From Paracamarosporium sp. OC-R06-R3 (taxonomy: Eukaryota > Ascomycota > Dothideomycetes > Pleosporales > Didymosphaeriaceae): DNA of 64,000 nucleotides. Below the pieces are notes generated by a model. It was not told where the DNA came from. It did no database searches and saw only the letters and a program-made list of their open reading frames with translations. A program made the position numbers and the translations under genes. This document shows positions 1 through 11,800 of this stretch, one piece after another. Location of the stretch: positions 39,504 through 103,503 of the forward strand of contig JACVRA010000289.1 of assembly GCA_019828545.1 (NCBI GenBank). The letters are read 5' to 3'. How positions within the stretch are numbered: position 1 is the stretch's first letter; each line of letters begins with the position of its first letter.

Positions 1-2616
1 AGCATGTAGGGGAAAGGCCGCTGCGGTGCGTGTGCTGCTCCAGAGGCCATGCTGGGCGAGGTGCTTTAATAGCACCGTCTTCGGTACCGCCAGCTGTATA
101 CATCAGGAACGGAAATACTGCGATTCGCTCCAATGCATCGAGGCGCTGCGATGCGTCTTAGCTTTGTGCTCTCCCGCTGCCGCGTCCACGGCCCATGCTG
201 TCACTACGACGACTGCTCCAATCGTGAGCGCCACCACCTGCAGTCAATCTTTAGGTGCATCGGGACGCTCAGGGCCGAATTCAAAGACGAGAGCAGCGAC
301 AACGCCCTTGCAGTAAGGCTGAGGAAGCAGACGTCTTGACCTGTGTGGACGCCACCGAGGCCAAGTGCAGTGGCACAGCTGAGGTGAGGCGAAGCGACTA
401 TGTCGACGCGATTATACCAGTTGGCGGCGAAGATACGATCCATCACTTTTTCACGTCCCACTTTCACTATCCCAGTCTCTTGCCCCAGCAATACGTCCAG
501 CAGCAGGAAGCCTCATCATTGCCTGACTACGTGTCCCCGTTTGGCAAGAGATTGGCTTGCAGCACGTTAGCAGGGCTACACAACAGGAGAAGCCCTCGCA
601 CAAAGATGCATAGGCCATTTGCGCACCTGTTTTGTCCTCGAAATAGCCTTGCAAAAGCGTGCTGCTGCGTCTTATTTGTCACATCGCTGCAAGCCCGTAC
701 GAACATGGCGGACCCAGCCAGGTGGTCGAATCTTCGATGTAATATGCTGGTGACAGACATATGAGAAAGAAGGTAGTTGGGAAATGCCAAAGTAGCCCCC
801 ACAAGTTACTCTGATGTAGGAATATCTACTTTCCCCACATGTGAAAATCTTTCCACATGCATGCTGCATGCACGAACAAGGAGCGACCCGATGCCGGCGG
901 ATCGACCGTAGCTCGCCTCGTTTATACTTATCTATCACCAGTATGCACGAACAATATTGCTTTCCACGCAACGCGATCCTCGAGGATGCTGGGGACCAGG
1001 ACCTCGTATCACGCATCTTTTCCAGAAAGAAGCTCTGACGAAACATGATCAATGGATCGGGTATCAACTCGTCTATGCCATAGCCGCTGGCCCTTGATTA
1101 AGCTGTAAATGACCATTTAAGCGGTGCTCAGACAGCCGTACGACATGAAGTACTTGAAGCGGGAGTGCGTGCCTCTCTGCGTGCCACTGTGGCCCGCTAT
1201 GAAGTCACCAAGCTCTGCTGCTGCACTTGCAGCCAAGGTCGTCTTCTGAAACATTGACAATGCTAAATTTCCGTCATAAGAGTTGTAGCTCATTGGCCCG
1301 GCAAGGATCGATAAGCTAGGTATGATGCGAGACGCTCGTATATCACGCATGAGCGATGAGTTGTCAATGGAGAAGAGCGCCTGTGTTGACGAGTCGTCAC
1401 ATGGATGGCTGTGATGAAGGCGAATTTGAGCCCAGGCTGTCATACATGCTGTGTTTTCTGTGGCGTCAATAGTTCGCTTTCGGCTACTCCGTCGTACAAG
1501 AAACGTCGCGAATCACGCTGGGCACCAACCCAAAACTGAGGAGGAACGAAGAGTCTGCATGGTAGCAAACGAATTCAATCATCTACAAAAGTCAGCACGG
1601 TGTGATATGTGTCTGGACAATGAGAAATAACGTACTTTTAACCGCCTCGTCCTTTCTAGCATATAGTCTGGAACCCAACACAAGCCTTATCATCGACAGT
1701 CAATCATGATCACCTAGACAGCTCTTCCGTCCATCAATTTCCCCTCAGGCGTTCACTCATTTAACGTCCGCAATTAATTCCAGCATCTTCACATGAACAA
1801 CAGGGCATCTGACAGATGCCGGTCTCACCCTCAGACCCGGCAACCGGATGTGTTCGCCACAAGTACGGCAAAAGAAAAGGTTTCTCGAGACTCAATTACA
1901 ATTCAGGCAAGCTTGCGTCGTGATGCGTCGTACAGATAAGGATCATGGCTCAGTCAACGCGGTCCAATTGCTTCTCGGGGATTGATGCTTTAGGTACCGA
2001 ATCCGGCGCACTCCGACACACTGTCCTTCACTGATGCATAAGGAGGCACGTCTGGACTGTTGTATATATGGAAGGATTTCAGATCTAGGATAAAGGACTG
2101 TAACCATTCGCTTTTGGGATGTTGGGAATATATTCGGCCGGGGGAGCCCTGAACTCGGGCCCTCGAGAAGGGCATGAATAATTTCCAGATCTCTGGGTGC
2201 AGGATTCACAACAGCACGATGGGAGGAACACTATAATAATTGCGGGGGCGAGGAGGCGCAGAAAATGTTGTGTCAAGTGACCGGGCAAAGGAGGGGCCAT
2301 GGTGCAAACTCTAGCGTTCTGCCGCTCGGTTGAGCCACGCCAAGGTGTCGCTGCACCTACCTCACCAGTCATCATCCTAAGAACCCGCTCGGCACATAGA
2401 TATTAAACTCGTATCTACATGATGCAATTGCTCAAGCTATGCCACCCAGATTACCAAACCTCTATTTAAATCTCATTATCAAAATAAGACAATGTGTATT
2501 AGGCGAACCGCTCGCAAGATGACGCCAACGCTCCGTCTAGGCGCAAAGCCCACCCTGAAAATGCCATGCAACGCAGAAGAGTAGAGAGGGGTAATCACTC
2601 TGACAGCGTAAACTCT
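1..2616. other. no supported gene
   Basis: I see no conserved protein in this 2.6 kb. Open frames are short, overlap on both strands and have no recognisable domain. The longest ATG-started frame that is not obviously a shadow is on the minus strand at 1117-1443 (108 codons). I cannot match it to a family, and it has no supporting splice or promoter context. The last few hundred bases are probably the 3' flank of the P450 reductase gene. Confidence 0.6.
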
Positions 2617-4761
2617 CTAACTCCACACATCCTCCTGGTACTGGTTTGATGCCCTCATCGCCTTCACAATCTCCTCGCCTCTCGACTCGTCGACGCCCCT
2701 GTACTTGGCGATGAGCTTGCCGAGCAGTGTGTTGACCTCGCGCGCCATGTTGGCGGCATCACCGCAGACGTAGAAGTACGCTTTTTGCTCGAGTAGCTTG
2801 TTGACCTCTTCGCCGTTTTCTTCTAGCTTGTGCTGGACGTAAACCTTGTTAGGACCGTCACGAGAAAAGGCTGTGTGCATAACGAAGTTATCGCCGAGAG
2901 CCTCTTTGTATTCCTGTCGCAAGTCAGCATATGAAGAGTTGATGATGATGCACGGTGTAAATCTTACCTCCCACTCCTTCTCATATACATAGTCTTCGGC
3001 CTTCTTTCTGCAGCCAAAGAATAATAGCGTCTTGCCAACAGGTTGACCAGCCTTTGCTTGCGCGGCTCGCTCTTGAATAAAACCACGGAACGGCGCGACA
3101 CCAGTTCCTGGGCCGACCATGATAACGGGCTTAGAAGGATCAGAAGGAAGCCTAAAGTTAGAGTGGCGAACATGGACGGGAACGTGGATGCCATCGTATT
3201 TGTTTCGCGGACCGGTGATGGAGTACTCCAAGCCATGAGGATCTGGGTTTGGCTCGCCATGTTGTTTCTGCTTGAGCGCCAAGAGATAGTTGGTGGTAAC
3301 TCCCTTGAGGATGTGGGGTGCGCCAGGCTTCTGGCTGGACTCGACGACGGCGGTGATGGAAATCTTGTTCTTCTGAACAAGCGACGAAGAAGAGATGGAA
3401 TAGTAACGAGGCTGGATTTTCAGAAGACTTTCAATCATCAACGAGAAGGGGATCTTAGTCCACGGTTCGCCCTTGGACATGATTTCAAGTAGCTGCGCCA
3501 AGTTGAGATTGCGATCCGTAACCTTTTCGTGGAAGTAGTCCTTCTCACTTCCAAGCTTGGCCATTTCGTTCTTGATGTCGTCATTGGGAGCAAATTGTGC
3601 AAGCTGAGACGCAAATTGACGTGATACAGCAGCACCAATCTCCATGTGATAGCGAACAGCGGCATCGTAAGTGGTCGGAGAAGGGAAGGGTACCTTGGCC
3701 GTAGAGTCAAGACCCTTAACCGCAATAACAGCATGACGCTTATCCTTCAGGCCAAGAATGTTCAAAAGACGGTCAACCTCTTTGCCGGCGTTAGTGGGCC
3801 AGATAGCAATGTGGTCGCCGGTGGTGTATGACAGGTTGGAGCCTTCGATTCCAACTTCCATGTGTAGACAGTTCCGGTCTGCGGCGGTGAACAATTCGTA
3901 AGACTCAAGAATGGGAGCGATGAAGGGGTTGTTGGCGTTGTAGGGACCCTTTTGTGAGCCTTCCAAATGGTTCTTGTTGGGTTCGCCCAGGTACACAGTG
4001 TCATCCTCAGGAGAAAGTTCCGGCCTCTCCTTGATTTCAAAGACAGGCTCATAGACAGCTTCGCGCTCTTCCAGTTTGAAGGCCTCGCATACAGCAGCCC
4101 ACATGGGCTCCTTCCACGCGAGGAAATCTTCTTCCATTGTACCGGCACCGTCGTCACCCTCGCCCGCAGCGCCAAGCCGGGTCGCGCCCAGCTTGGTGAG
4201 GTACTTGTTAACGTCGCGGACCATGGAGTTGTAGTGCTCGTACGTGTTGTTTCCCAGACCAAAGGCGACGTACTTGAGCTTGCTGAGCGGCTTCTCGTCG
4301 GCGGACGCGCCTTCGCTAAAGGCCACGTCGTCTGCACCGAGGAACTCGTAGAACTCGACCGCATTGTCCGTAGGCTCTCCCTCGCCGTAAGTGGCAAGCA
4401 CGAAGACGGCAAGCTTGTCCTCTGGAAACTGGTCCAAGTTGTCGTAGTCGTAGTCCTCGAGGTCCGCTACCATGCAACTCAAGCCGAAGCGCGAATGCCC
4501 CTCCTTGGCTATGCGAGAGGCATAGTCCTCGGCGGTTCCGGTCTGGCTGCCATAGAAGACAACACAGTTCTTGTCCGACTCGTCCATCTTCTCCAGGATG
4601 TTTCGGGATTTACCCGCCCTGGCGGCGCCATTGGCGGCAGCGAGCGAGTTGCCATATGGATCTCCGTAGACAGCCCAATAGGTGCCTTTTGTGAAGTAGG
4701 CGACGGTTCCGATCAGGAGCACGGCGAGGACGACGATGTCGAGCGTGTCCAGTTGAGCCAT
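2617..4761 (-). CDS. cprA: NADPH-cytochrome P450 reductase
   Basis: Transfers electrons from NADPH through FAD and FMN to microsomal P450s (for example sterol demethylase) at the ER membrane. An N-terminal membrane anchor spans about residues 8-24. The FMN domain shows SQTGTAED (about 72-79) and ATYGEGEPTDNA. The FAD domain shows RYYSIS and GVTTNYL. The NADPH domain shows GPGTGVAPFRGF and CGDAANMAREV, and the protein ends in the family-typical VWS. The frame is open for over 100 codons upstream but has no earlier ATG, so the start at 4761 is firm. One intron is inferred at 2914-2967 (54 bp, GTAAGA...CAG). Removing it joins EKEWE to EYKEALGD, as in the family, and gives 696 aa, the usual fungal length. 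The intron is a multiple of three with no stop. Divergent from the Tao3 homologue. Confidence 0.96.
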   Translation of the reverse strand: MAQLDTLDIVVLAVLLIGTVAYFTKGTYWAVYGDPYGNSLAAANGAARAGKSRNILEKMDESDKNCVVFYGSQTGTAEDYASRIAKEGHSRFGLSCMVADLEDYDYDNLDQFPEDKLAVFVLATYGEGEPTDNAVEFYEFLGADDVAFSEGASADEKPLSKLKYVAFGLGNNTYEHYNSMVRDVNKYLTKLGATRLGAAGEGDDGAGTMEEDFLAWKEPMWAAVCEAFKLEEREAVYEPVFEIKERPELSPEDDTVYLGEPNKNHLEGSQKGPYNANNPFIAPILESYELFTAADRNCLHMEVGIEGSNLSYTTGDHIAIWPTNAGKEVDRLLNILGLKDKRHAVIAVKGLDSTAKVPFPSPTTYDAAVRYHMEIGAAVSRQFASQLAQFAPNDDIKNEMAKLGSEKDYFHEKVTDRNLNLAQLLEIMSKGEPWTKIPFSLMIESLLKIQPRYYSISSSSLVQKNKISITAVVESSQKPGAPHILKGVTTNYLLALKQKQHGEPNPDPHGLEYSITGPRNKYDGIHVPVHVRHSNFRLPSDPSKPVIMVGPGTGVAPFRGFIQERAAQAKAGQPVGKTLLFFGCRKKAEDYVYEKEWEVRFTPCIIINSSYADLRQEYKEALGDNFVMHTAFSRDGPNKVYVQHKLEENGEEVNKLLEQKAYFYVCGDAANMAREVNTLLGKLIAKYRGVDESRGEEIVKAMRASNQYQEDVWS

Positions 4762-5890
4762 GGTGCTTGAGGAAGGGTCAGTAGGCACGCAGGCGGGGTA
4801 CAGGGCGGCCGACTCACAGAAAGTGGCAGCAGAGCTAGCCGGAGAAGCACAGGCGGTGGAATTTGTATGCGGCTTCGGGCGTCGGCGGTGGAGGTCGGTT
4901 GTCGTGGCGGCCGACCTTCTGTGTGGAGCCTTAACCCTTATCGGGGGGGTCTGTCGGCTGATGCTCAGGCTTGTGAAAGCAGGCCGCGGTCGGAACTTCT
5001 GCGCGACGACTGCGGCAGAGCACGTTGGACAGCGGCGCTCCGGACGAAGCTCGGGCTGGAGCAGTGGCAGTCGTGCCGTCAACGATCAGCCGCGATGGCG
5101 GGCGCTGGGAGCGGCACCAGAAGTCGGAACGCTCAATTCCGCTCCGCTTGCTCGAGCCGTGGCCCTCCGTTCCGCGCGAGGGACCCCACAGCAACGACGC
5201 TTCCGCGACGTGTGGGGTAGGCAGTGCTGTGTGCCAGGTATGGATGCTTCGTACGAGGAGCAGCAAGAAGCGTGATCGGCAGCGAAGGCGTGAGTTCACG
5301 GGGGGAGTGGTCAGAAGCGCGACCGGGGGAAGCGGGGCCCCTGTCCTTATATAAAGGTGCCAGTCTCCCGCCAGCCAGGCGCCAGACGGATCGTCTCACA
5401 GCGTGCGACTTGCGAGGACAGTTGCAGTGTCAGCAGAGAGAGCTGGCTGCTGCAGTGTCAGCGGGCTCAGCCGTGGGCGTTGAGTGTCAGACACGGAGGC
5501 ACCCAGCCAACGTCCAGACGGGAACCAGTCTGTCCGTTTCGGCACGTGCTCTGGTGTTGTTCCTGGTATCATGTTGAGGCTTCTTCACAACCCCGATGCA
5601 CCACCCCCCCGCGCCCGCTGCACGTACTATGTAGACAGTGACGGCAGCCCGTCTCGCTCACACAGATGCGAACAAGGCCCGTCGGCATGGGCCCGCCAGC
5701 AGATCTCCAGGCGGCGTGGGGAACGCCCGTGGCTATCGGCCATGGGGTTTAGCGCTCAGGAACGTGCTGCTGGAGGCGCACCAGGGGCCGTGAAATCGTC
5801 CTCCCACCTCTCGCATGCACCGTGAACAGAAGAAGCCCTCTCGTCGCCCCCATTGCCTCCCCCGCGCGCGGCCGTGAGCCCAGCCCCCAG
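4762..5890. promoter_or_regulatory. divergent intergenic region, CPR / Tao3
   Basis: This 1.1-kb GC-rich spacer separates the minus-strand reductase start from the plus-strand Tao3 start, so it must hold both promoters. A good TATA box (TATATAAA, 5348-5355) points toward the Tao3 gene but lies about 540 bp before its ATG, implying a long leader. Long open frames here on both strands look like GC-rich chance frames. Confidence 0.5.
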
Positions 5891-8800
5891 ATGACGACCC
5901 GGAGCAGGCCGGCGGCATGTGTGAGTGCCCTCCCCTCGCCGTTTCATTGCATGCTTCAGGACGACTCAGTTGCGCCCATGGCCGACTTTATATCCACGGC
6001 AAGCTCCCCCCTCCGCCGTGCCTGGCTGACCCCTGCGTGCTCTTGCAGCTGCTCCCTCCCCACTGGCGCAAGGCCGTCCAGTCGCTGGGAACCCGTCGCA
6101 CCATATAGAGGGGCCCAACGTCCCCTCCCGCGAGCCGTCCGTCACCCGCGGGCGAGCGCTGACGGCGTCCTCGCGCATCCTCTCGCCGCGCTCGCAGACG
6201 CCCGTCGCCCCCAGCAGCAGCTCGAGCCCCGACCGGAGCCTCGAGCGGAAGCCCTCGCTGTCGTATGCCCACAACCGCCAGACCTCCATCGTACATGGCA
6301 TCCAGCACTCGCGCAACACGAGCTTCGTCAACTCGCCCGCCACCAGCCCGCTGAGCCCCCAGGTCATCGCCGCCCAGGGCCCGTCGCTCGATGGAACCGC
6401 CGTCATGTCGCAGGAGAGCATAGCCGAAGCCTTCGCGGCCAAGGGAGCACCACCTGGCGCGCCCGCTGCCAACGGCCACGCCCACGTCCATCCTCACGCC
6501 CACGGCCATGTCCACACCGGCTCCGTGGCGACCGACGCCAGCGTGCCCCCGCGAAGGCCGGAGCGTGCGCAGAGTGCAAGGTCGCGAAAGGGCGGCCACC
6601 ACCACCACCGCTCGCAGTCTCGCCACCAGGCGCAGCATGAACTGAAGACGGTGGGCGAGTACGCCCTGCACCATCTGTTCAACTCGGTGAGTGCACCGGG
6701 TGCATCTGCCACGCCTCGCTAACGGGCCACTCTAGTTCATCCCTCAGGCAGACCTGAAAATAAGCCAGTGCATGACAGACCGCGGCCAGCCAGAGGCTAG
6801 GGTGGAGCGAATATGCGGACCGGGAGTCGACCCCAACTTCGACCAGCTCATATGGGCTCTCGGCCATATCGCCAAGAACAAGCCCAAGTCTCTGATCGAC
6901 ACCATCATGATCTGGCGGAAGGGGAAGAGCGAGGATGCCGCCCAGCTCCGTGTCAAGCTTGCCAATGTACGCACACCGGACAACCTGTGAAGTTGACGCT
7001 GACAGCCCTAGGCCCGACAGGCGGGTTCGCTACCACCTTCAATGCTCCCGCGCCGGAACACTGAGCCTCTCCAGCTTGCCGATTCCCATGCTGCTGCCGC
7101 TGCCGCCGCCGCCGCAACCAGTCCCGAATACATGCTAGCCCTGCAGCAAACCGTAGCGCAGGCAGAACAGCGTTCTACCGTTTCGACGTACATATTATGC
7201 AGGGTACTAATCCAGATCATCAAACAAACGACGTTGGAGGCTCTAACCGTGGACATGGCGGAGCGCCTGCTGAGCCTTTTCTATTCCCAACTCAATACCG
7301 TCGATCCGGAGCAGGCGGAAGAGTCGTCGGTGCACAAAGCTAACTGGGTTATCTACAGCCAATTCCTGGGCGAATTGAGCGAATTGCTCTTCCATAGCGT
7401 GCAAGACAAGTTCGTCGCAGATCTTAAAGTCATCGACGCACAGTACACCCAGTCAGCAATCAAGAACCAATCGAGTAGAGAGATTGAAGCCAAGGGCGCT
7501 CTCCTCGTCCGAGGGATGCGGTACTTGCGCGTCAAAACGTCACCTTCGGAGCTATGGGACCGGACATGCGAGTTCATGTTTTCATTAGCGAAGTTGTTCG
7601 CTAATGCCCACGGCCAGACCATCAAATACGCCTATTGCCAGGTCCTTCGAGATCTTCTCCTGCGAATTGCATCCGAATCCATGCCGCAGTTCAGTACACC
7701 GAGATGGAAAAGCGTGATTGATATCTTGAAATCAAGAGCCTCCTTGCTTCTGAGCAAACCCAAGCACTGGCAAGAGGCATTTCCGCTCATGTGTGCCATA
7801 CTTTGTGTATCACCAGCTGACACATTTGCAACCCAGTGGCTACCACTTGCCCTATCGACGCAGCCAAGGCTGAAAGAGCGTGCGACCAGAGCTGTCGCCT
7901 TGAAAGGAATTTGCCAGTTGGTGTGGAGCTACCTGTATAGGGGGGCACCCGACCCTCAAAATGTTGCCATGCGGAAATTGGAAGACATTATCCGTATGGT
8001 ATACCAACCCGGCAAGCGGTCGTACTTGTCGACGGAGCCCGCTATCGCGGAGCCCTTCATCCAGCTTACCCGTATTATTGGTTTCAAGTTTCAAGATGTT
8101 TGCTTCAGGGCTATAATCTTTCCTCTACTTAATGCAGAAACGTTCACTTCCGGTCGAGACTTGCGCGTTGAGAATTTGGAGCCGGATCGCATGGTCATCG
8201 GTATCCGTTCTTTCCTTGCCATCATGACCGATCTCGAAAACGTAAAAGAAATACAACATCCGCCGTTTCCTAGTCCCTTCACATCGGATACTGACATCTC
8301 TACTACGAGTCCTCCGCAGATGACTGCGAGCCCACGCCCTCTGCAACATCCATCAATAAAGTCACTGCTCCCATCTAAAGAAGAACGCCTCTCTCGTCCA
8401 GTGGATTTTGCTGGGTTTCCTGAGATAGCCAAAGAATACTATGTGCGGTTCTGCAAGATTCTGGGCGACATAACCATTATCTGCGATAACGCATTCGGTG
8501 GCCAGGCGGTGCTGGACGAGAAATTTTCCCTGCAAACGCCGAAAACCCCCATGTCCGAGGCGTTCAGCTTCTCTCGGAAAGAAGAACAAACCCCCACCGA
8601 TCCGCGGCAGGGGTTCTACGATCTCTTACACGTGGCTGTCCAGGCTTTGCCTCGCTGTTTATCGCCTCATATCCCGTTTAGTTCACTTGTGAACCTATTG
8701 TGTACAGGAACAGCTCATGTCCAAGGAAATATTGCAACCTCTTCTGCACAGTCGCTCAAATCTATTGCTCGTCAATCGTTCGCACAGCAAGTCACTATCG

Positions 8801-11800
8801 CGTTTGCAAGATTTATATTTACATTTGATGACCGTTATTCCACCATGTCAGATGGCGGTATGCTCGGTCCAGGTCACATCGAAAGAACCCTCAAACTATA
8901 TGTAGAACTACTCGAGATATGGATTGAAGAAATCAAGGAGAAGACCCGCAAAGCTGCCTTGGACACTCCGGATGACGGTGTAGGCAGCAGAGGGGTCCAT
9001 TTGGACTTGTCGTCGGTGTGGGCTCACGTTGATGAAGTTGAATCTCATGGGCTCTTCTTCCTATGCTCGCCTTCACGCCGGGTAAGAGCTTATGCTGTAA
9101 CTGTACTGCGACTTATAACAGAGTTCGATACCGCGCTTGGTGGCTCCAACACCAGGATCATCCGCGTTATGGAAGGAAGTCCGCAAAAGGTCATGGATAT
9201 CAGCGACGAGAAGCTTTCTCTTGCGGAGCGCACTCGTTTGCAGCGAGGCATGCGTAAGAGCAATGTCCAAAGTACTCTTGTCGAGCTCTGCAGTAGCGAC
9301 GTTCCCTATGACTCCACACTCTGGTTCAAGGTTTTCCCTAATTTGGTACGCATCAGCTTCGAGGTGTGTCCATTCGCAGTCACTCTGACGCGAGACATTG
9401 TCTGCGCCCGCTTATCGCAAATGCATCGAACTTTGATGTCGATTACGGAAGGACCAAGAGCCAGTCCATATGCAACATTCGATACAAGCATGCACAAAGC
9501 AGCGAATCGTATACCATCGACTGCACCAGAGATCATCGTCGAGCAATGGAAGCTCTATCTTATATTCGCATTCACGACGTTGACCAACCTTGGCGTTAAC
9601 AGCCAGTCCGCATCAGGTGCATCTGCACAGCATTCAAGGAAGAGCTCCAAGTCATCACAAAAGAGCTCCAACAAGGTCTATACCGCGAGCGAACTCTTTG
9701 CACGGGTTTTGCCATTCCTTGCTACTGAAAATTCTGCAGTGCGCGATGCAGCTGTTGTTGGGCTGGGCTCGATTAATATCAATTTGTACCGCACGTTGCT
9801 GGAGTCATTGTATGGTCACGCAGCTGCCTGTGCTGAAGAAGCAAAGACACGGTTGGGCTCGCACACTCGAACGGTCAGCAGCCCACGGAGAAGTCGACGG
9901 ACAGATCATCTAAGGACGGAGCTCACTCATGTCTACAAACTAACCTCGCATTTCTTAAAGCTACCGGAAGCTTACAACGATGACTGGATCCTCAACAATC
10001 TCGTAAATTACACGAAAGATCTGCGAATATTCCTCAGCGATGCAGAGGTGCAAAACGAATGGGGCTTCCAGAAGCTGCGTACGCACTACTGCGGACTAAT
10101 AGAGGTCCTCTTCGAAGGAATCAACAAAACCCCTGATCCACTGCAGTGGATGCCTTTCCAAGCTCGAAAGGCAGCTTTTACGTTGATGGAGGACTGGTGC
10201 GGCTACTCGGCCAACCAACCTCAGATTCGGCAACGAGAGGAGAACATGAGGCGGTCTATGCTCGATCGCGAGGCCGACATGAGTAGCAAAGGAATCGCTA
10301 CGGCCGCAATGGAAATTGAGAAAAGGGATCTTCGCACAGCTGCCCTCAGCGCCATGGCTGCCCTCTGTGGCGGTCCGATCAGCATAACAACAGATAGCAA
10401 AGTTGTTCTTCAGTTCGATGTCCGGCGTATGCTTTCTTGGATTGATGGCATCTTCGAAACACCTAGCGACAGAACTCATGCCATCGGTCGAAGAGCGCTC
10501 ACTAACCTCATTCTCCACAACCGCGAGCACTCTTACCTTCTCGAGCGCGCCATCGAGATGTGTTATATTTCAAAATCTTCAAAAGCACTCGAAAGCTATT
10601 TTGAGGTTGTGACGCAGGTTCTCATACAACGCGAAGATTACACACTTCCGTACTGGAAAGTCCTTAGTGCGGGCCTTTACACACTTGGACACGAGAACAA
10701 TGAGCTGCGTATGAAGTCAGCACGCCTCCTACGGACCCTTGAAGCTCGCGAACAGAAGAATTCAAAGCTCCAAGACCTTGACATCAGTATATCCGACAAG
10801 ACTATTGCCGTTTACAAACTTGCTCAATTCGAAGTATCTCGACGCCTCGCACATCAGCATTCAGAACTCGCATTCTTGGTCTTTTCGCAATTTTCATACT
10901 ATTTCAAAGAACTGCAGCCCGACCATCAACGTAATATGGTAGCAGCTATGCTTCCATGGATCCAGAGCGTGGAGCTGCAACTCAATCCGGACGGTGGTCC
11001 TACGGCTAGCTCATACATGCTCTTGGTCAACCTTTTCGAAATTACTGTCCGTTGCAGTAGTGCCCTGCACAACGAGATACAGGCTCTCTGGCAGGCCTTA
11101 GCTGCAGGTTCTGGAGGCAACGTACAGCTCATTTTGAACTTCATCATCAACCTTTGCCTCGACAAGCGGGAACAAAATTTTATCGATTACTCAAAACAAA
11201 TTATAGTGCACTTGGCCGGCACAGGCGCGAAGGTTGTGGAAGCGCTACTCCTGCAGATTAATCCGCGCTCAATGGTACACGAAAAACGTGAACCAACCCC
11301 TCCGCCCCCGGACGCTATCAATCTTCCGTATCTTGCTGATCTCGGTGCCTTATTGCCCAGCAGCAATAAACAGGTGAGAAAGGTCTACTGCAACCCCGAT
11401 CTAGCGCTAACGCTACTTAGTCTGGATTCTCCCTTGGTCAGGTCTGTCTGATACTACTCGTCGATCTCATGGTGTCACCCCTACAGCTTGGCAGTGAACA
11501 TTTGCCACTCTTACTTCAAGTTGTGCTCGTACTTTGGGACCATTACACTCCTGTTGTTCAAGACCAAGCGCGAGAAATGCTCGTCCATCTTATCCATGAG
11601 CTCGTTATATCTAAGATTGAAGATGACAATACCATGGGGGTAGACAAGAGTGCCATTGAGGAATTCATCGAGAACGTACGACAGCACGATGCTAAGATTG
11701 TATGGAATTATGACGACAAGAATGGCAAAGATTCCGAGGACTCCAGCAACAAAGTGCCGGAGTCGATGATGCATGTCGCGAACGAGGTGCTTCGCTTCTT

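Noticed and set aside
4762..5082. 107-codon N-terminal extension of the P450 reductase frame
   Set aside because: It begins at TTG, has no ATG, and is not conserved; it is leader sequence that happens to be open.
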